Assembly: GCA_023454175.1 (NCBI GenBank)
Contig: JAEXRW010000011.1
Location: 1 to 63,785 of the forward strand
Direction: 5' to 3'
Origin: Bacillota bacterium
GTDB lineage: Bacteria; Bacillota; Clostridia; Christensenellales; JAEXRW01
Length of the DNA stretch: 63,785 bases
Part shown: positions 36,569 through 44,234 of the stretch, piece by piece
Position numbering within the stretch: the first letter of the stretch is position 1
How the letters are laid out: every line of letters begins with the position of its first letter
Notes under the pieces: generated by a model
What the model was told of the DNA's origin: nothing
The model's database searches: none
The model's input: only the letters and a program-made list of their open reading frames with translations
Translations under genes and position numbers: made by a program

Positions 36569-36976
36569 ATGAACAAGGCTATTCTTATCGGCAACCTGAC
36601 GAAAGACCCGGAGGTCCGCTCCACGGGCTCGGGCATTTCAGTGTGCACCTTCACGGTCGCGGTGCAGCGGCGTTTCCAGAATAGCAGCGGCGAGCGCCAG
36701 GCGGATTTCATACCCGTGGTATGCTGGCGGGCACTGGCCGAGAACTGCGGGAAATACCTGCACAAGGGCAGCAAGGTGGGCGTGACGGGCACGATCCAGA
36801 CCCGCACCTATGATGCTTCGGACGGCACCAAACGGTATGTCACGGAAGTAGTGGCCGACGAAGTGGAGTTCCTGGAAAAGGCGCAGCATTCTGGTGAGCG
36901 CGGCGGCTATGCAGGGCTTTCAGGCGGGGAACCCGAGGGAGAGGCCCACATGAACGAAGACGAACTGCCCTTCTGA
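36569..36976 (+). CDS. ssb: Single-stranded DNA-binding protein
   Basis: A 135-residue SSB. The OB fold starts MNKAILIGNLTKDPEVRSTGSG and includes RADFIPVVCWRALAENCGKYLHKG-type segments. The tail is acidic and ends NEDELPF, the SSB C-terminal tip that binds partner proteins. The start is set by GGAGG eight bases upstream at 36569. The gene lies between rpsF and rpsR as in most Bacillota. Confidence 0.96.
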   Translation: MNKAILIGNLTKDPEVRSTGSGISVCTFTVAVQRRFQNSSGERQADFIPVVCWRALAENCGKYLHKGSKVGVTGTIQTRTYDASDGTKRYVTEVVADEVEFLEKAQHSGERGGYAGLSGGEPEGEAHMNEDELPF

Positions 36977-37035
36977 CGGAGGGCGTCCCTTGCCAAAAAG
37001 CGCAAGGGTATGACGGATAGGAGGATCAAAACCAA

Positions 37036-37335
37036 ATGGACGACGATAGAAGAGACCGCGACCACGGCGAACGTGGCGAACGCGGCGACGATAAATTCGG
37101 CAAACGGGGCAATAAATTCCGCCGCCGCCGCAAGAAGGTATGCGCCTTCTGCAGCGAGAAATCCGAATTCATCGATTACAAAGACCTTAATAAGCTCAGG
37201 AAGTTCCTCACCGAGCGCGGCAAGATCATGCCCCGGCGTATGTCGGGCACCTGCGCCAAGCACCAGCGGGAGCTGGCCATCGCAATCAAGCGTGCACGCG
37301 CCATCGCGTTGCTGCCGTATGTGACCGAGGGCTGA
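37036..37335 (+). CDS. rpsR: Ribosomal protein bS18
   Basis: A 99-residue bS18. The basic N-terminal extension (DDDRRDRDHGERGERGDDKF) is longer than usual; the core FRRRRKKVCAFCSEK...FIDYKDLNKLRKFLTERGKIMPRRMSGTCAKHQREL is typical. The CxxC pair and the later Cys suggest a zinc-binding form. AGGAGG precedes the ATG. A terminator follows at 37352. Confidence 0.95.
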   Translation: MDDDRRDRDHGERGERGDDKFGKRGNKFRRRRKKVCAFCSEKSEFIDYKDLNKLRKFLTERGKIMPRRMSGTCAKHQRELAIAIKRARAIALLPYVTEG

Positions 37336-37351
37336 GCAAAAACGAAACGAC

Positions 37352-37386
37352 CCAAAGCGCCCCCCATCACAAGGCGGGCGCTTTTC
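37352..37386 (+). terminator. Terminator of the rpsF-ssb-rpsR operon
   Basis: The stem AAAGCGCCC / GGGCGCTTT is followed by TTCC. It separates the ribosomal block from gdpP, which is therefore expected to have its own promoter in the 37387-37607 leader. Confidence 0.72.
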
Positions 37387-37607
37387 CATTGGCAAAAGAA
37401 CAGGCGCCTGCTCTCCATCATGGTTAAGGACGGCAGGTACTGGTTATATAAGTAAAGGTAAAAAACCGATTCTATTAAGTAGTAAAAGAGTTAGGGTGCC
37501 CAGGCGGGATCTGACCGGGTAAAGAAATGTTTTTACTTCAGCAAACGGTATCCGGGGCATCGGGAAGCTGTGCGTTAGATCGCACACGGTTGATACGGGC
37601 ATAACGA

Positions 37608-39575
37608 ATGGCAAACAAGAAAGAAATCAATAAACACGCGTGGCTGCTCATCATAGCCACGGCGGTACTCATCGGCTTTTCCGTCACGCTGCTGGCGGCG
37701 GTGGGGGGCGCGGCGGGGCTGGCGCTCTTTGTGGTGTGCTGCATCCTGTACGGGGTCTATGCGGCCTTTTCCATCCGCGCGATTTTGAATGCGCGCAGGT
37801 CCGATGCGTCCGCGCTGCCCATGACGGAAAAACTGGCGCGGTTCATGCCCGTGCCCCTGGTACTCATTGATGAAGCGGGCGCGGTGGCGTGGCATAATGA
37901 CGCCTTCATCCGCATCTGCGGCAGGGAGAGCGTGAAAGGCAAGCAGCTGGGCAAGCTTTTTCCGCAGCTCGGCGGGAAATTCATGCAGGGCCCGTATAAT
38001 ACCAGCACGGTATTCTGGCACGAGAACAGGCAGTACGAGGCGCTATCCACCACCCTTCCGGGCAAACGCGGGGCGATGCTGGTCTCCCTGCGGGACGCCA
38101 CCGACCAGCTGGCGCGGGAGCAGCGGCTGAAGGACATGCTGCCCGCCGTGTGCATGGTACAGGTGGATAATTACGATGAACTGGCGGCCTCCACGCCCCA
38201 GCACAGCCTTCCCTCCGTCATGGCGGAGGTGGAGCGGCTCATCGGGGAGTGGGCGCATTCGCTGGGCGGCATCTACCGCGCATATGACAAGGACACGTGG
38301 TTCCTGCTTTTCGAACGCGGGCACCTGCAGCGGTTCCACGAGGAAAAGATCACCCTGCTGGACAGGGTGCGGGAGATAAAAGAGGGCAACAGCCTGCCCG
38401 TCACGCTGAGCGTGGCCATCGGGGCGGGTGAAAACCTGACCGAGAGCGAAGAGGACAGTCGGCAGGCGCTGGAGCTGGCGCTCAGCCGGGGCGGCGACCA
38501 GGCGGTACTCAAGGAAGGCGAACGGCTGGTCTTTTTCGGCGGAAAGGCGCGCAACATGGAGCGGCGGGGCAAGGTGCGCTCACGCATGACGGCCCAGTCC
38601 CTCAAAGAGCTGATGCAGCAGTACCCCAATGTCCTCATCACCGGCCACCAGATGGCGGATCTGGACTCTTTGGGTTCCTCGCTGGGACTTGCGCGCTGCG
38701 CCACATGGGTGGGGGCGCGCCCGCATATCGTACTGGAAGAGGCCAACGCGCAGGTGGAGATCCTGGTAAACGGGCTGAAGTCACGGCGGGAATACGACGG
38801 GCTGCTCGTCACGCCGGCCGAGGCGCTGGAGAGCTGCGGGCCCAGGACACTGCTCATCATCGTAGACGTGCATAATCCTGCATACATCCCCGAACCCCGG
38901 CTGCTGGAAAAGGCGGGGGCGGTCGTAAATATAGACCACCACGTAAAAGGCGCCGAGAGCATCACCAAAGCGGTATTGTCATACCATGAACCGTACGCGT
39001 CCTCCGTGAGCGAGCTCGTTACCGAGATCATCCAGTATTTCGATGAGAATATCAAGCTGGGCGAGCTGGAGGCCGAGGCGCTGCTTGCGGGCATTACCGT
39101 GGATACCAAAGGGTTCGTCCTGAAAACGGGCATCCGCACATTTGAGGCGGCTTCCTACCTGCGGCGCATGGGGGCCAACCTGGGCTCGACGCGCATCCTG
39201 CTGCAGGATGACCTGGAGACCTTTTCGCTGCGCAGCGAAGTGGTGCGCGGCGCACACATGATCGGCAAAGGGATCGCCATGGCGGTATGCCCCAGGAGCA
39301 TCCGCAACGCCTCCCTCATCGCGGCGCAGGCCGCCGACGCCCTGGTGGGCATCCGCGGTATCGATACCTCGTTCGTGCTGAGCGAGACGGGCCGGGACGT
39401 GACCGTGAGCGGGCGCAGCCTGGGCAGGGTAAACGTGCAGCTCATCCTGGAAAAGCTGGGCGGCGGGGGGCACATGACCATCGCAGGGGCGAGGCTGACC
39501 AATACCACGCTGGAAGACGCACAAAAAATGGTGCAGGAATGCGTGGAACTGTACCTGAAGGAGGAGACGGAATGA
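37608..39575 (+). CDS. gdpP: GdpP cyclic-di-AMP phosphodiesterase (DHH-DHHA1)
   Basis: A 655-residue membrane protein hydrolysing c-di-AMP to pApA. Two N-terminal helices (about 14-55), a PAS-like domain (about 75-160) and a degenerate GGDEF domain follow (about 170-300). The catalytic DHH part has GHQMADLDSLGSS and the DHH-signature VVNIDHHV, and the DHHA1 part ends LGGGGHMTIAGARL. It is expected to set c-di-AMP, which controls potassium and osmolyte transport. It overlaps rplI by the bases ATGA, so the two are coupled. Confidence 0.94.
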   Translation: MANKKEINKHAWLLIIATAVLIGFSVTLLAAVGGAAGLALFVVCCILYGVYAAFSIRAILNARRSDASALPMTEKLARFMPVPLVLIDEAGAVAWHNDAFIRICGRESVKGKQLGKLFPQLGGKFMQGPYNTSTVFWHENRQYEALSTTLPGKRGAMLVSLRDATDQLAREQRLKDMLPAVCMVQVDNYDELAASTPQHSLPSVMAEVERLIGEWAHSLGGIYRAYDKDTWFLLFERGHLQRFHEEKITLLDRVREIKEGNSLPVTLSVAIGAGENLTESEEDSRQALELALSRGGDQAVLKEGERLVFFGGKARNMERRGKVRSRMTAQSLKELMQQYPNVLITGHQMADLDSLGSSLGLARCATWVGARPHIVLEEANAQVEILVNGLKSRREYDGLLVTPAEALESCGPRTLLIIVDVHNPAYIPEPRLLEKAGAVVNIDHHVKGAESITKAVLSYHEPYASSVSELVTEIIQYFDENIKLGELEAEALLAGITVDTKGFVLKTGIRTFEAASYLRRMGANLGSTRILLQDDLETFSLRSEVVRGAHMIGKGIAMAVCPRSIRNASLIAAQAADALVGIRGIDTSFVLSETGRDVTVSGRSLGRVNVQLILEKLGGGGHMTIAGARLTNTTLEDAQKMVQECVELYLKEETE

Positions 39576-40015
39576 AAGTCATTTTATCCAAGGACGTGAA
39601 AGGGCAGGGGAAAAAGGGGGACGTCATCAATGTATCCGACGGCTACGCGCGCAACTTCCTGCTGCCGCAGGGGCTGGCGGTGGAGGCCAGCAATGCCAAC
39701 CTGAGCGTGGTCAATACCCAGAAAGCGGCCGTCAAGCACAAGGCGGACATGGAGGTGCTGCAGGCCAGGGAACTGAAACAGAAACTGGACGGCACGGTCG
39801 TGACCATCCACGCCAAGGCCGGGGAACACGGCAAGCTTTTCGGCTCCATCACCTCCAAGGAGATCGCGGCGGCGATCCAGCAGGCCACGGGCGAGGAGAT
39901 CGATAAGCGTAAGATCGAGCTGGAGGAGCATATCAAGCACGCGGGCGAGCATCCTGTTAGCATCTCCCTCTACCATAATGTGAGCGCGAAGATCACCGTG
40001 AAGGTGGAAGTGTAG
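39572..40015 (+). CDS. rplI: Ribosomal protein bL9
   Basis: A 147-residue bL9 of the 50S subunit. The start MKVILSKDVKGQGKKGDVIN and the RNA-binding VSDGYARNFLLPQGLAVEAS are the family signature, followed by the helical linker and C-domain. The ATG overlaps the gdpP stop (ATGA). A terminator follows. In most relatives dnaB comes next; here it is at 55177. Confidence 0.96.
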   Translation: MKVILSKDVKGQGKKGDVINVSDGYARNFLLPQGLAVEASNANLSVVNTQKAAVKHKADMEVLQARELKQKLDGTVVTIHAKAGEHGKLFGSITSKEIAAAIQQATGEEIDKRKIELEEHIKHAGEHPVSISLYHNVSAKITVKVEV

Positions 40016-40054
40016 GCCGCAGCACCGCGCCGATCGAAATACCCATGACACCAA

Positions 40055-40080
40055 CGCCGCTTTTCAGCGGCTTTTTTTCT
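40055..40080 (+). terminator. Terminator of gdpP-rplI
   Basis: The stem GCCGCT / AGCGGC has a 4-base loop and is followed by TTTTTTTCT. Confidence 0.8.
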
Positions 40081-40227
40081 TGCCGTTCCTGCATCGATGT
40101 ATAGGGAGGCTCTGATGTCCCCTGAATCTCCTCTGGCTGTTTATATTGTCGCTATTTGTATGTTGTGTTATTATATACCTGATATGGCCGGGGTCCCGGT
40201 CTTATGAATACGAAGGAGGAAAGTTCT

Positions 40228-40713
40228 ATGGTCTGCCCGAAATGCGGCTCCCAGGTCAGCGAAACGGATATCTTTTGCAACGTATGCGGCCAACGGCTGG
40301 ATGGTACCATCCAGTACCAGCAGGTACCACCGGTCCAGCCGGTATCCGGCATACTGCCCGGCTCCAAAATGATCCGGGTCAGCGGGATCCTCTTCATCAT
40401 CATCGCGGCGTTTTCGGTCATCCTTACGTTTGCCATGGCTGGCGCAGTACGCGGTACGCTGCAGCCTGTCAGCCTGGTCATGATGCTTCTCGTCAACGGA
40501 TTTGCCATCGCGATGGGCATCGTGGGCGTGCTCAGGCATTCGGTCCCGTCATTCGGCCTCTTCTTCATCATCTCGGGCTCGGTGCTCATCTTCCTGGGGA
40601 TCCTTTTCATCGCGCTTGCGGGCGGTTTCATGGGGCTGGGCGGCATCGTCCTCTCCATCCTGTATATCGTGGGCGGCGCAAAGCTGCGGAAGGCCGCGCA
40701 GGCCCCGGCCTGA
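40228..40713 (+). CDS. Zinc-ribbon membrane protein (paralog 1)
   Basis: A 161-residue protein with an N-terminal zinc ribbon (MVCPKCGSQVSETDIFCNVCGQRL), a Pro/Val/Gln linker, and four membrane helices from about residue 45 on. The first helix is preceded by GILPGSKMIRVSGILFII. The ATG at 40228 has GGAGG upstream; a frame extension to 40204 is possible. It is a clear paralog of the next gene, sharing PGSKMI and GIVGVL/GIIGVL; the function is unknown. Confidence 0.8.
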   Translation: MVCPKCGSQVSETDIFCNVCGQRLDGTIQYQQVPPVQPVSGILPGSKMIRVSGILFIIIAAFSVILTFAMAGAVRGTLQPVSLVMMLLVNGFAIAMGIVGVLRHSVPSFGLFFIISGSVLIFLGILFIALAGGFMGLGGIVLSILYIVGGAKLRKAAQAPA

Positions 40714-40755
40714 CAGGACGGGCAGGAGCTGCGGCCGGTTTAGGAGGATATAGAG

Positions 40756-40797
40756 GCCCCCGTTTTCGAAAGCGGCAAAGGAACGGGGGCTACTTTA
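40756..40797 (+). terminator. Terminator after zinc-ribbon paralog 1
   Basis: The stem GCCCCCGTT / AACGGGGGC has a 17-base loop and a TACTTTAT tail. Confidence 0.65.
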
Positions 40798-40897
40798 TGC
40801 CCGCCAGACCCGCGTATGGGGATCTGAAATATCGCGTTCTTTATACCCGGCCCGTTACGTACAATGTTAACAGCATTGTTAAGGAGGATAGGGAACG

Positions 40898-41383
40898 ATG
40901 GTTTGTCCAAAATGCGGCGCTGTCCTGAATGAGGGCGACGCCTTCTGCAGTACGTGCGGGTTTCGCTTCGATGAGGCGGCTCAGCCCCCGCCCGTGGTGC
41001 CAGCCCCGCTGCCCCTTGTGATACCGGGCTCGAAAATGATCAAGGTCTGCGGCATCCTGTTCATCGTCTTTTCAGCGCTCTCCATCGCGGTCTCGCTGGT
41101 TCTGGCGGCGTCCATGAACGGCATCATCAATACCGTGGGCATCCTGTTCCTCATCATCGTGGATGGCGGCGCGCTGGCCATTGGCATCATCGGCGTGCTG
41201 AAGTGCAGATGCCCGAATTTCGGTCTTTTCTTCATCCTCGCCGGGAGCATCTACATCCCGCTTCAGCTCACCTTCATCATCCTGCTGGCCAACGGCTCGC
41301 TGGGCATCGGCGGCCTGGTGCTGGGGATACTGTACATTGTAGGCGGCGTGCGTCTGCGGAAGGCGGATGCCGTCATCGTCTGA
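40898..41383 (+). CDS. Zinc-ribbon membrane protein (paralog 2)
   Basis: A 161-residue protein with the same layout as paralog 1: zinc ribbon (CPKCGAVLNEGDAFCSTCG), a proline-rich linker (QPPPVVPAPLPLVIPGSKMIK) and four membrane helices ending LGILYIVGGVRLRKADAVIV. AAGGAGG precedes the ATG. Both paralogs have their own ribosome site, terminator and probably promoter, consistent with duplication of a whole unit. Confidence 0.82.
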   Translation: MVCPKCGAVLNEGDAFCSTCGFRFDEAAQPPPVVPAPLPLVIPGSKMIKVCGILFIVFSALSIAVSLVLAASMNGIINTVGILFLIIVDGGALAIGIIGVLKCRCPNFGLFFILAGSIYIPLQLTFIILLANGSLGIGGLVLGILYIVGGVRLRKADAVIV

Positions 41384-41396
41384 AGCATACCGGCCC

Positions 41397-41435
41397 ACCC
41401 CCGTATCCAAACAGGAGCGGGGGTATTTCTTTTTG
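41397..41435 (+). terminator. Terminator after zinc-ribbon paralog 2
   Basis: The stem ACCCCCG / CGGGGGT is followed by ATTTCTTTTTG. The next 400 bases up to the DUF4190-like cluster hold no gene that I can support. Confidence 0.7.
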
Positions 41436-41676
41436 CGGGGGGATGCAATCTGTGCCTGACCGGCCGGGGACTATCATGCTGCCTATTATGGCTTCGGCGT
41501 CCCTGGGCTGGTAGCTGCACCATCGGCGCGGTGTTCACCGCACCCTGCATCACGTGCGGCCCCCCGGCAAAAAGCGAACACCTGAATATGGCAAAGCAGC
41601 TTTCCTGAAACCACCCTCCATTATATGGCTTTTGCCTTTTGTTTTGCAGGTATGGCTTCTCGTTACAGGCAGCAAT

Positions 41677-41693
41677 AGTCAAAACGTTTGACT
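41677..41693. promoter_or_regulatory. 17-bp palindrome, possible operator
   Basis: AGTCAAA, ACG, TTTGACT. A perfect inverted repeat in the 41436-41952 gap, about 150 bases upstream of the putative promoter of the DUF4190-like cluster. Confidence 0.4.
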
Positions 41694-41835
41694 GTCCTGG
41701 GAGCACGGTGCTAAGATAACCATTAATCATTCTTTGCCTGCCTCAGGGCGGCAGCCTGTAGACAGGCACAAATTGGTCTAGGAGTTTTCGTTTCAATTCT
41801 ACACAATATTGCAATCAACTATTTAGTCAATATAA

Positions 41836-41864
41836 TTGACGATATATGCGACCGATGTTAATAT
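41836..41864 (+). promoter_or_regulatory. Promoter of the DUF4190-like cluster
   Basis: TTGACG, 17 bases, TAATAT: a near-consensus sigma-A promoter about 90 bases before the ATG at 41953. Confidence 0.7.
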
Positions 41865-41952
41865 ATACCTGTATTCATAACCTCATATCCTGTTTATCCA
41901 AACCGGCCATGACCGGAAAGATAAAATAATAATTTGTTTGGAGGTATCATCA

Positions 41953-42264
41953 ATGGGTCTTGCAGCACTTATTCTGGGCATTTGCGGCCTCGTACTGGGC
42001 GGCGTGGGATTTGCAGTACCGTTCCTCGGTTATCTCACATTCGCGGCATCCCTGCTGGCCATCATCCTTGGCGCGGTCGCCAGGAGCAAAGCCAAAAAAG
42101 CCGGCACCAAAGACGGCAAAGCCACCGCAGGCCTCGTCCTTGGCATCATCTCCCTTGCGCTGGGCATCGTGGTAGTCATCGTTGCAGCCATAGCGTTGGC
42201 AGCCCTCGTATCCGGCGGCGGACAGATCGTAACCGATATTCTCAACAATATCCCCAAGACTTGA
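41953..42264 (+). CDS. DUF4190-like small membrane protein A
   Basis: A 103-residue protein with two hydrophobic regions (about 2-40, containing two helices, and 58-100) flanking a basic cytoplasmic loop, AIILGAVARSKAKKAGTKDG. The loop and the flanking LxIILG and LGIISLALGI patterns recur in the four relatives at 42451, 42912, 43573 and 54616. The family is abundant in Clostridia and of unknown function. GGAGG eight bases before the ATG sets the start. Confidence 0.8.
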   Translation: MGLAALILGICGLVLGGVGFAVPFLGYLTFAASLLAIILGAVARSKAKKAGTKDGKATAGLVLGIISLALGIVVVIVAAIALAALVSGGGQIVTDILNNIPKT

Positions 42265-42274
42265 TCACGGCAAG

Positions 42275-42300
42275 AAGCCTCCGCAAGGGGGTTTCTTTGG
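42275..42300 (+). terminator. Terminator after DUF4190-like A
   Basis: A hairpin, AAGCCTCC / GGGGGTTT, with two wobble pairs and a GCAA loop, followed by CTTTGGTTTT. Confidence 0.6.
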
Positions 42301-42363
42301 TTTTGGGAGAATGCCCCTGCCTTCAGAAATCCGTACGTTCTGATCTATAAATAGCATAATGAT

Positions 42364-42450
42364 CATAACCGGAGTTAAGATGTGCCCGCTATTATCCGAT
42401 CCATAATAACAGTGTTGGATCAAAACAAATCTTATTGGAGGTATCATTTT
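42364..42450 (+). repeat. Duplicated leader, copy 1
   Basis: This 87-bp stretch in front of the gene at 42451 aligns almost end to end with 42826-42911 in front of the next paralog. Shared blocks include GTTAAG, CGATCC, AATAACAGTGTT, and TGGAGGTATCA before the ATG. It was copied with the gene and may carry the promoter. Confidence 0.8.
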
Positions 42451-42741
42451 ATGGGTCTTGCATCACTTATTCTGGGTATCGTAGGGCTCGCTTCCGGCGC
42501 CATGGCGTTTGTTCCTGTCCTTAACTGGTTCAGCTGGGTAGGCTTCCCGGCTTCGGTACTGGCCATTATCCTTGGCGCTGTAGCTTTGAGCAAAGCCAAG
42601 AAAGCCGGGACAACAGATGGAAAGGCAAAAGGCGGCCTGATCCTGGGCATCGTCTCCATCGCGCTGGGCATCGTCGCTGTCATCGTAGCGGCATCCATCG
42701 TTGCATGCGCAGCAGCTGCCACCCTTGACCTTCTGAAATAA
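42451..42741 (+). CDS. DUF4190-like small membrane protein B
   Basis: A 96-residue paralog starting MGLASLILGIVGLASGAMAF. The loop is LAIILGAVALSKAKKAGTTDG and it ends ACAAAATLDLLK. Same two-part hydrophobic layout as protein A. The ATG follows GGAGG and the duplicated leader. The frame is open to 42382 but only the internal start has a ribosome site. Confidence 0.8.
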   Translation: MGLASLILGIVGLASGAMAFVPVLNWFSWVGFPASVLAIILGAVALSKAKKAGTTDGKAKGGLILGIVSIALGIVAVIVAASIVACAAAATLDLLK

Positions 42742-42762
42742 TTTAAAACCGTTTTGACAAAG

Positions 42763-42787
42763 GACCCCGAAAGGGGTTTTTTGTTTT
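42763..42787 (+). terminator. Terminator after DUF4190-like B
   Basis: The stem GGACCCC / GGGGTTTT has a GAAA loop and is followed by TTTTG. Confidence 0.7.
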
Positions 42788-42825
42788 GTGAAACATCTAA
42801 GCATTGGCAGGATTCGGTCACATTT

Positions 42826-42911
42826 TAAAGCCGGGGTTAAGTTGCCTCCGCAATCATACGATCCAAATAACAGTGTTTGGTCAAAAACCATCTTAATGGA
42901 GGTATCAATTT
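42826..42911 (+). repeat. Duplicated leader, copy 2
   Basis: Counterpart of 42364-42450, with the same order of shared blocks. The two leader-plus-gene units start 461 bp apart, which marks a tandem duplication. Confidence 0.8.
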
Positions 42912-43202
42912 ATGGGTCTTGCATCACTTATCCTGGGCATCGTCAGCCTTGCATCGGGCGCCCTGGCATTCGTGCCTTACGTCAACTTCCTCACCTGGGT
43001 GGATTTCCCGGCAGCCGTACTGGCTATCATCCTGGGTGCAGTCGCGCTGAGCAAGGCAAAGAAAGCCGGCGTGAAGGACACCAAAGCTACGGTGGGACTG
43101 ACGCTCGGCATCATCTCCATCGCGCTGGGCATCGTGGCCGTGCTCTTTCTGGTAGCCTGCGCAGCGGCCCTCGTGGGCGGCGCAGTACAGCTCGTGAAGT
43201 GA
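42912..43202 (+). CDS. DUF4190-like small membrane protein C
   Basis: A 96-residue paralog starting MGLASLILGIVSLASGALAF, with loop LAIILGAVALSKAKKAGVKD and end AALVGGAVQLVK. It is closest to protein B. Its terminator hairpin (43231) is followed directly by the second three-hairpin element. Confidence 0.8.
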   Translation: MGLASLILGIVSLASGALAFVPYVNFLTWVDFPAAVLAIILGAVALSKAKKAGVKDTKATVGLTLGIISIALGIVAVLFLVACAAALVGGAVQLVK

Positions 43203-43232
43203 CCCCGGCACCTGATTGGAGAATGAAGCAAA

Positions 43233-43250
43233 GGACCCCGGAAGGGGGTC
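43233..43250 (+). terminator. Left terminator hairpin next to repeat copy 2
   Basis: The stem GGACCCC / GGGGGTC has a GGAA loop. No T-run follows, because the repeat element starts four bases later. Confidence 0.6.
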
Positions 43251-43253
43251 AGG

Positions 43254-43421
43254 TATCAAAAAACGTGTAGCGTAAAATAACAATCGGTAATGCATGCGGT
43301 CACAAATCATGATCCGTCATTTCTGGCGGCGTGTACGTCAGAAATGACACCTCTCATGCAGGTTTGTGTCGAGCAAACCTGCATGGTTAAACTCAAAAAA
43401 GTGGCATAGCCACTTTTTTGA
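43254..43421 (+). repeat. Three-hairpin dispersed element, copy 2
   Basis: A 168-bp element homologous to 22755-22921 over its full length, with the same three hairpins. Hairpins 1 and 3 are identical; in hairpin 2 the 12-bp stem is identical and the 7-base loop differs (TGTCGAG against TGGTGAA). The first third is more diverged. Flanked by two near-copies of a terminator hairpin, as is copy 1. Confidence 0.88.
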
Positions 43422-43428
43422 CCATCAA

Positions 43429-43450
43429 GACCCCGGAAGGGGTCTTTTGT
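43429..43450 (+). terminator. Right terminator hairpin next to repeat copy 2
   Basis: The stem GACCCC / GGGGTC has a GGAA loop and is followed by TTTTGTTTC. Together with 43233-43250 it looks like one terminator split and duplicated by the element. Confidence 0.72.
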
Positions 43451-43572
43451 TTCTGCGCATAGGCATCTTCCATCCTCGCCGCCGCTACATCGAAACAGGT
43501 TTCGTCCATAAAGCAGTTGACAGTGCCATGTAAAACGGATAAAAATGTATCTGTATCTTTCATCCGGGGGGT

Positions 43573-43875
43573 ATGTGTGAAATGCGTATCGCTTCGCTGG
43601 TCCTTGGCATCGCGGGCATCCTGCTCGGGACCTCCGTGTTTTTCCTGACCGTGCTTTATTTATGGATACCGGTTGCCGGCGCCGGGCTCGCCTCGGCGCT
43701 GGCGGGCTTCATCACCGGCGCCCTGGCCAAATACAGGGCGCGGCGGGACAAGGCTGAAAAGGACAGGCTGGCCAACGCCGGTTTCATCGTGAGCCTGCTC
43801 GCACTGGTCGAATACCTGGTGATCCTGCTGACGCTGGGGTTTTACCTCATACCGGCGGCGTGCGCCGCCGCCTGA
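43573..43875 (+). CDS. DUF4190-like small membrane protein D, diverged
   Basis: A 100-residue protein with start MCEMRIASLVLGIAGILLGTSVF, two membrane regions and a basic loop (AKYRARRDKAEKDRL) in place of the KAKKAG pattern. It ends LIPAACAAA. It is a distant member of the family of proteins A-C, without their duplicated leader. GGGGG precedes the start. Confidence 0.7.
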   Translation: MCEMRIASLVLGIAGILLGTSVFFLTVLYLWIPVAGAGLASALAGFITGALAKYRARRDKAEKDRLANAGFIVSLLALVEYLVILLTLGFYLIPAACAAA

Positions 43876-43893
43876 TACCGTTTTGGAGCGAAC

Positions 43894-43933
43894 GCCCTGC
43901 ACGCCAATATACGGTGGTGATGCAGGGTTTTTC
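43894..43933 (+). terminator. Terminator after DUF4190-like D
   Basis: The stem CCCTGCA / TGCAGGG has a 19-base loop and is followed by TTTTT. The following 43934-44199 stretch shows no gene that I can support. Confidence 0.65.
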
Positions 43934-44199
43934 AGTCCAGGCAGGTTCGCATCGCGCTCTCTTTTCCCCGGTTTCTTTGCCAAAGCGCTTTGGAGCATGC
44001 CATTGATGTGGGCAGCGTCATGCGCTCCCTTGTGATGTTCTTAACGTCTGCCTGTTTCCCCTTCATACTGTTCTCCCTTCATGATGCTGCATCTTCAGGG
44101 CCGTGGCCTTCGTGGTAAATTAAACATGGGTTCCCAAGATCCGCTATCCGCCTGCATTCGGAGGCGCCTCCGGATGGGTCGATATGTCAGCGATTATGG

Positions 44200-44205
44200 T
44201 ATAAT
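44200..44205 (+). promoter_or_regulatory. Extended -10 box of the LuxR-type gene
   Basis: TATAAT preceded by TGG one base away (extended -10), 30 bases before the ATG at 44235. Confidence 0.5.
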
Positions 44206-44234
44206 ATAATTATAACTATGAAGGGACCGCGTGC

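Noticed and set aside
37387..37607. Known ydaO/c-di-AMP riboswitch before gdpP
   Set aside because: The consensus is not recognisable by eye; kept only as a low-interest finding.
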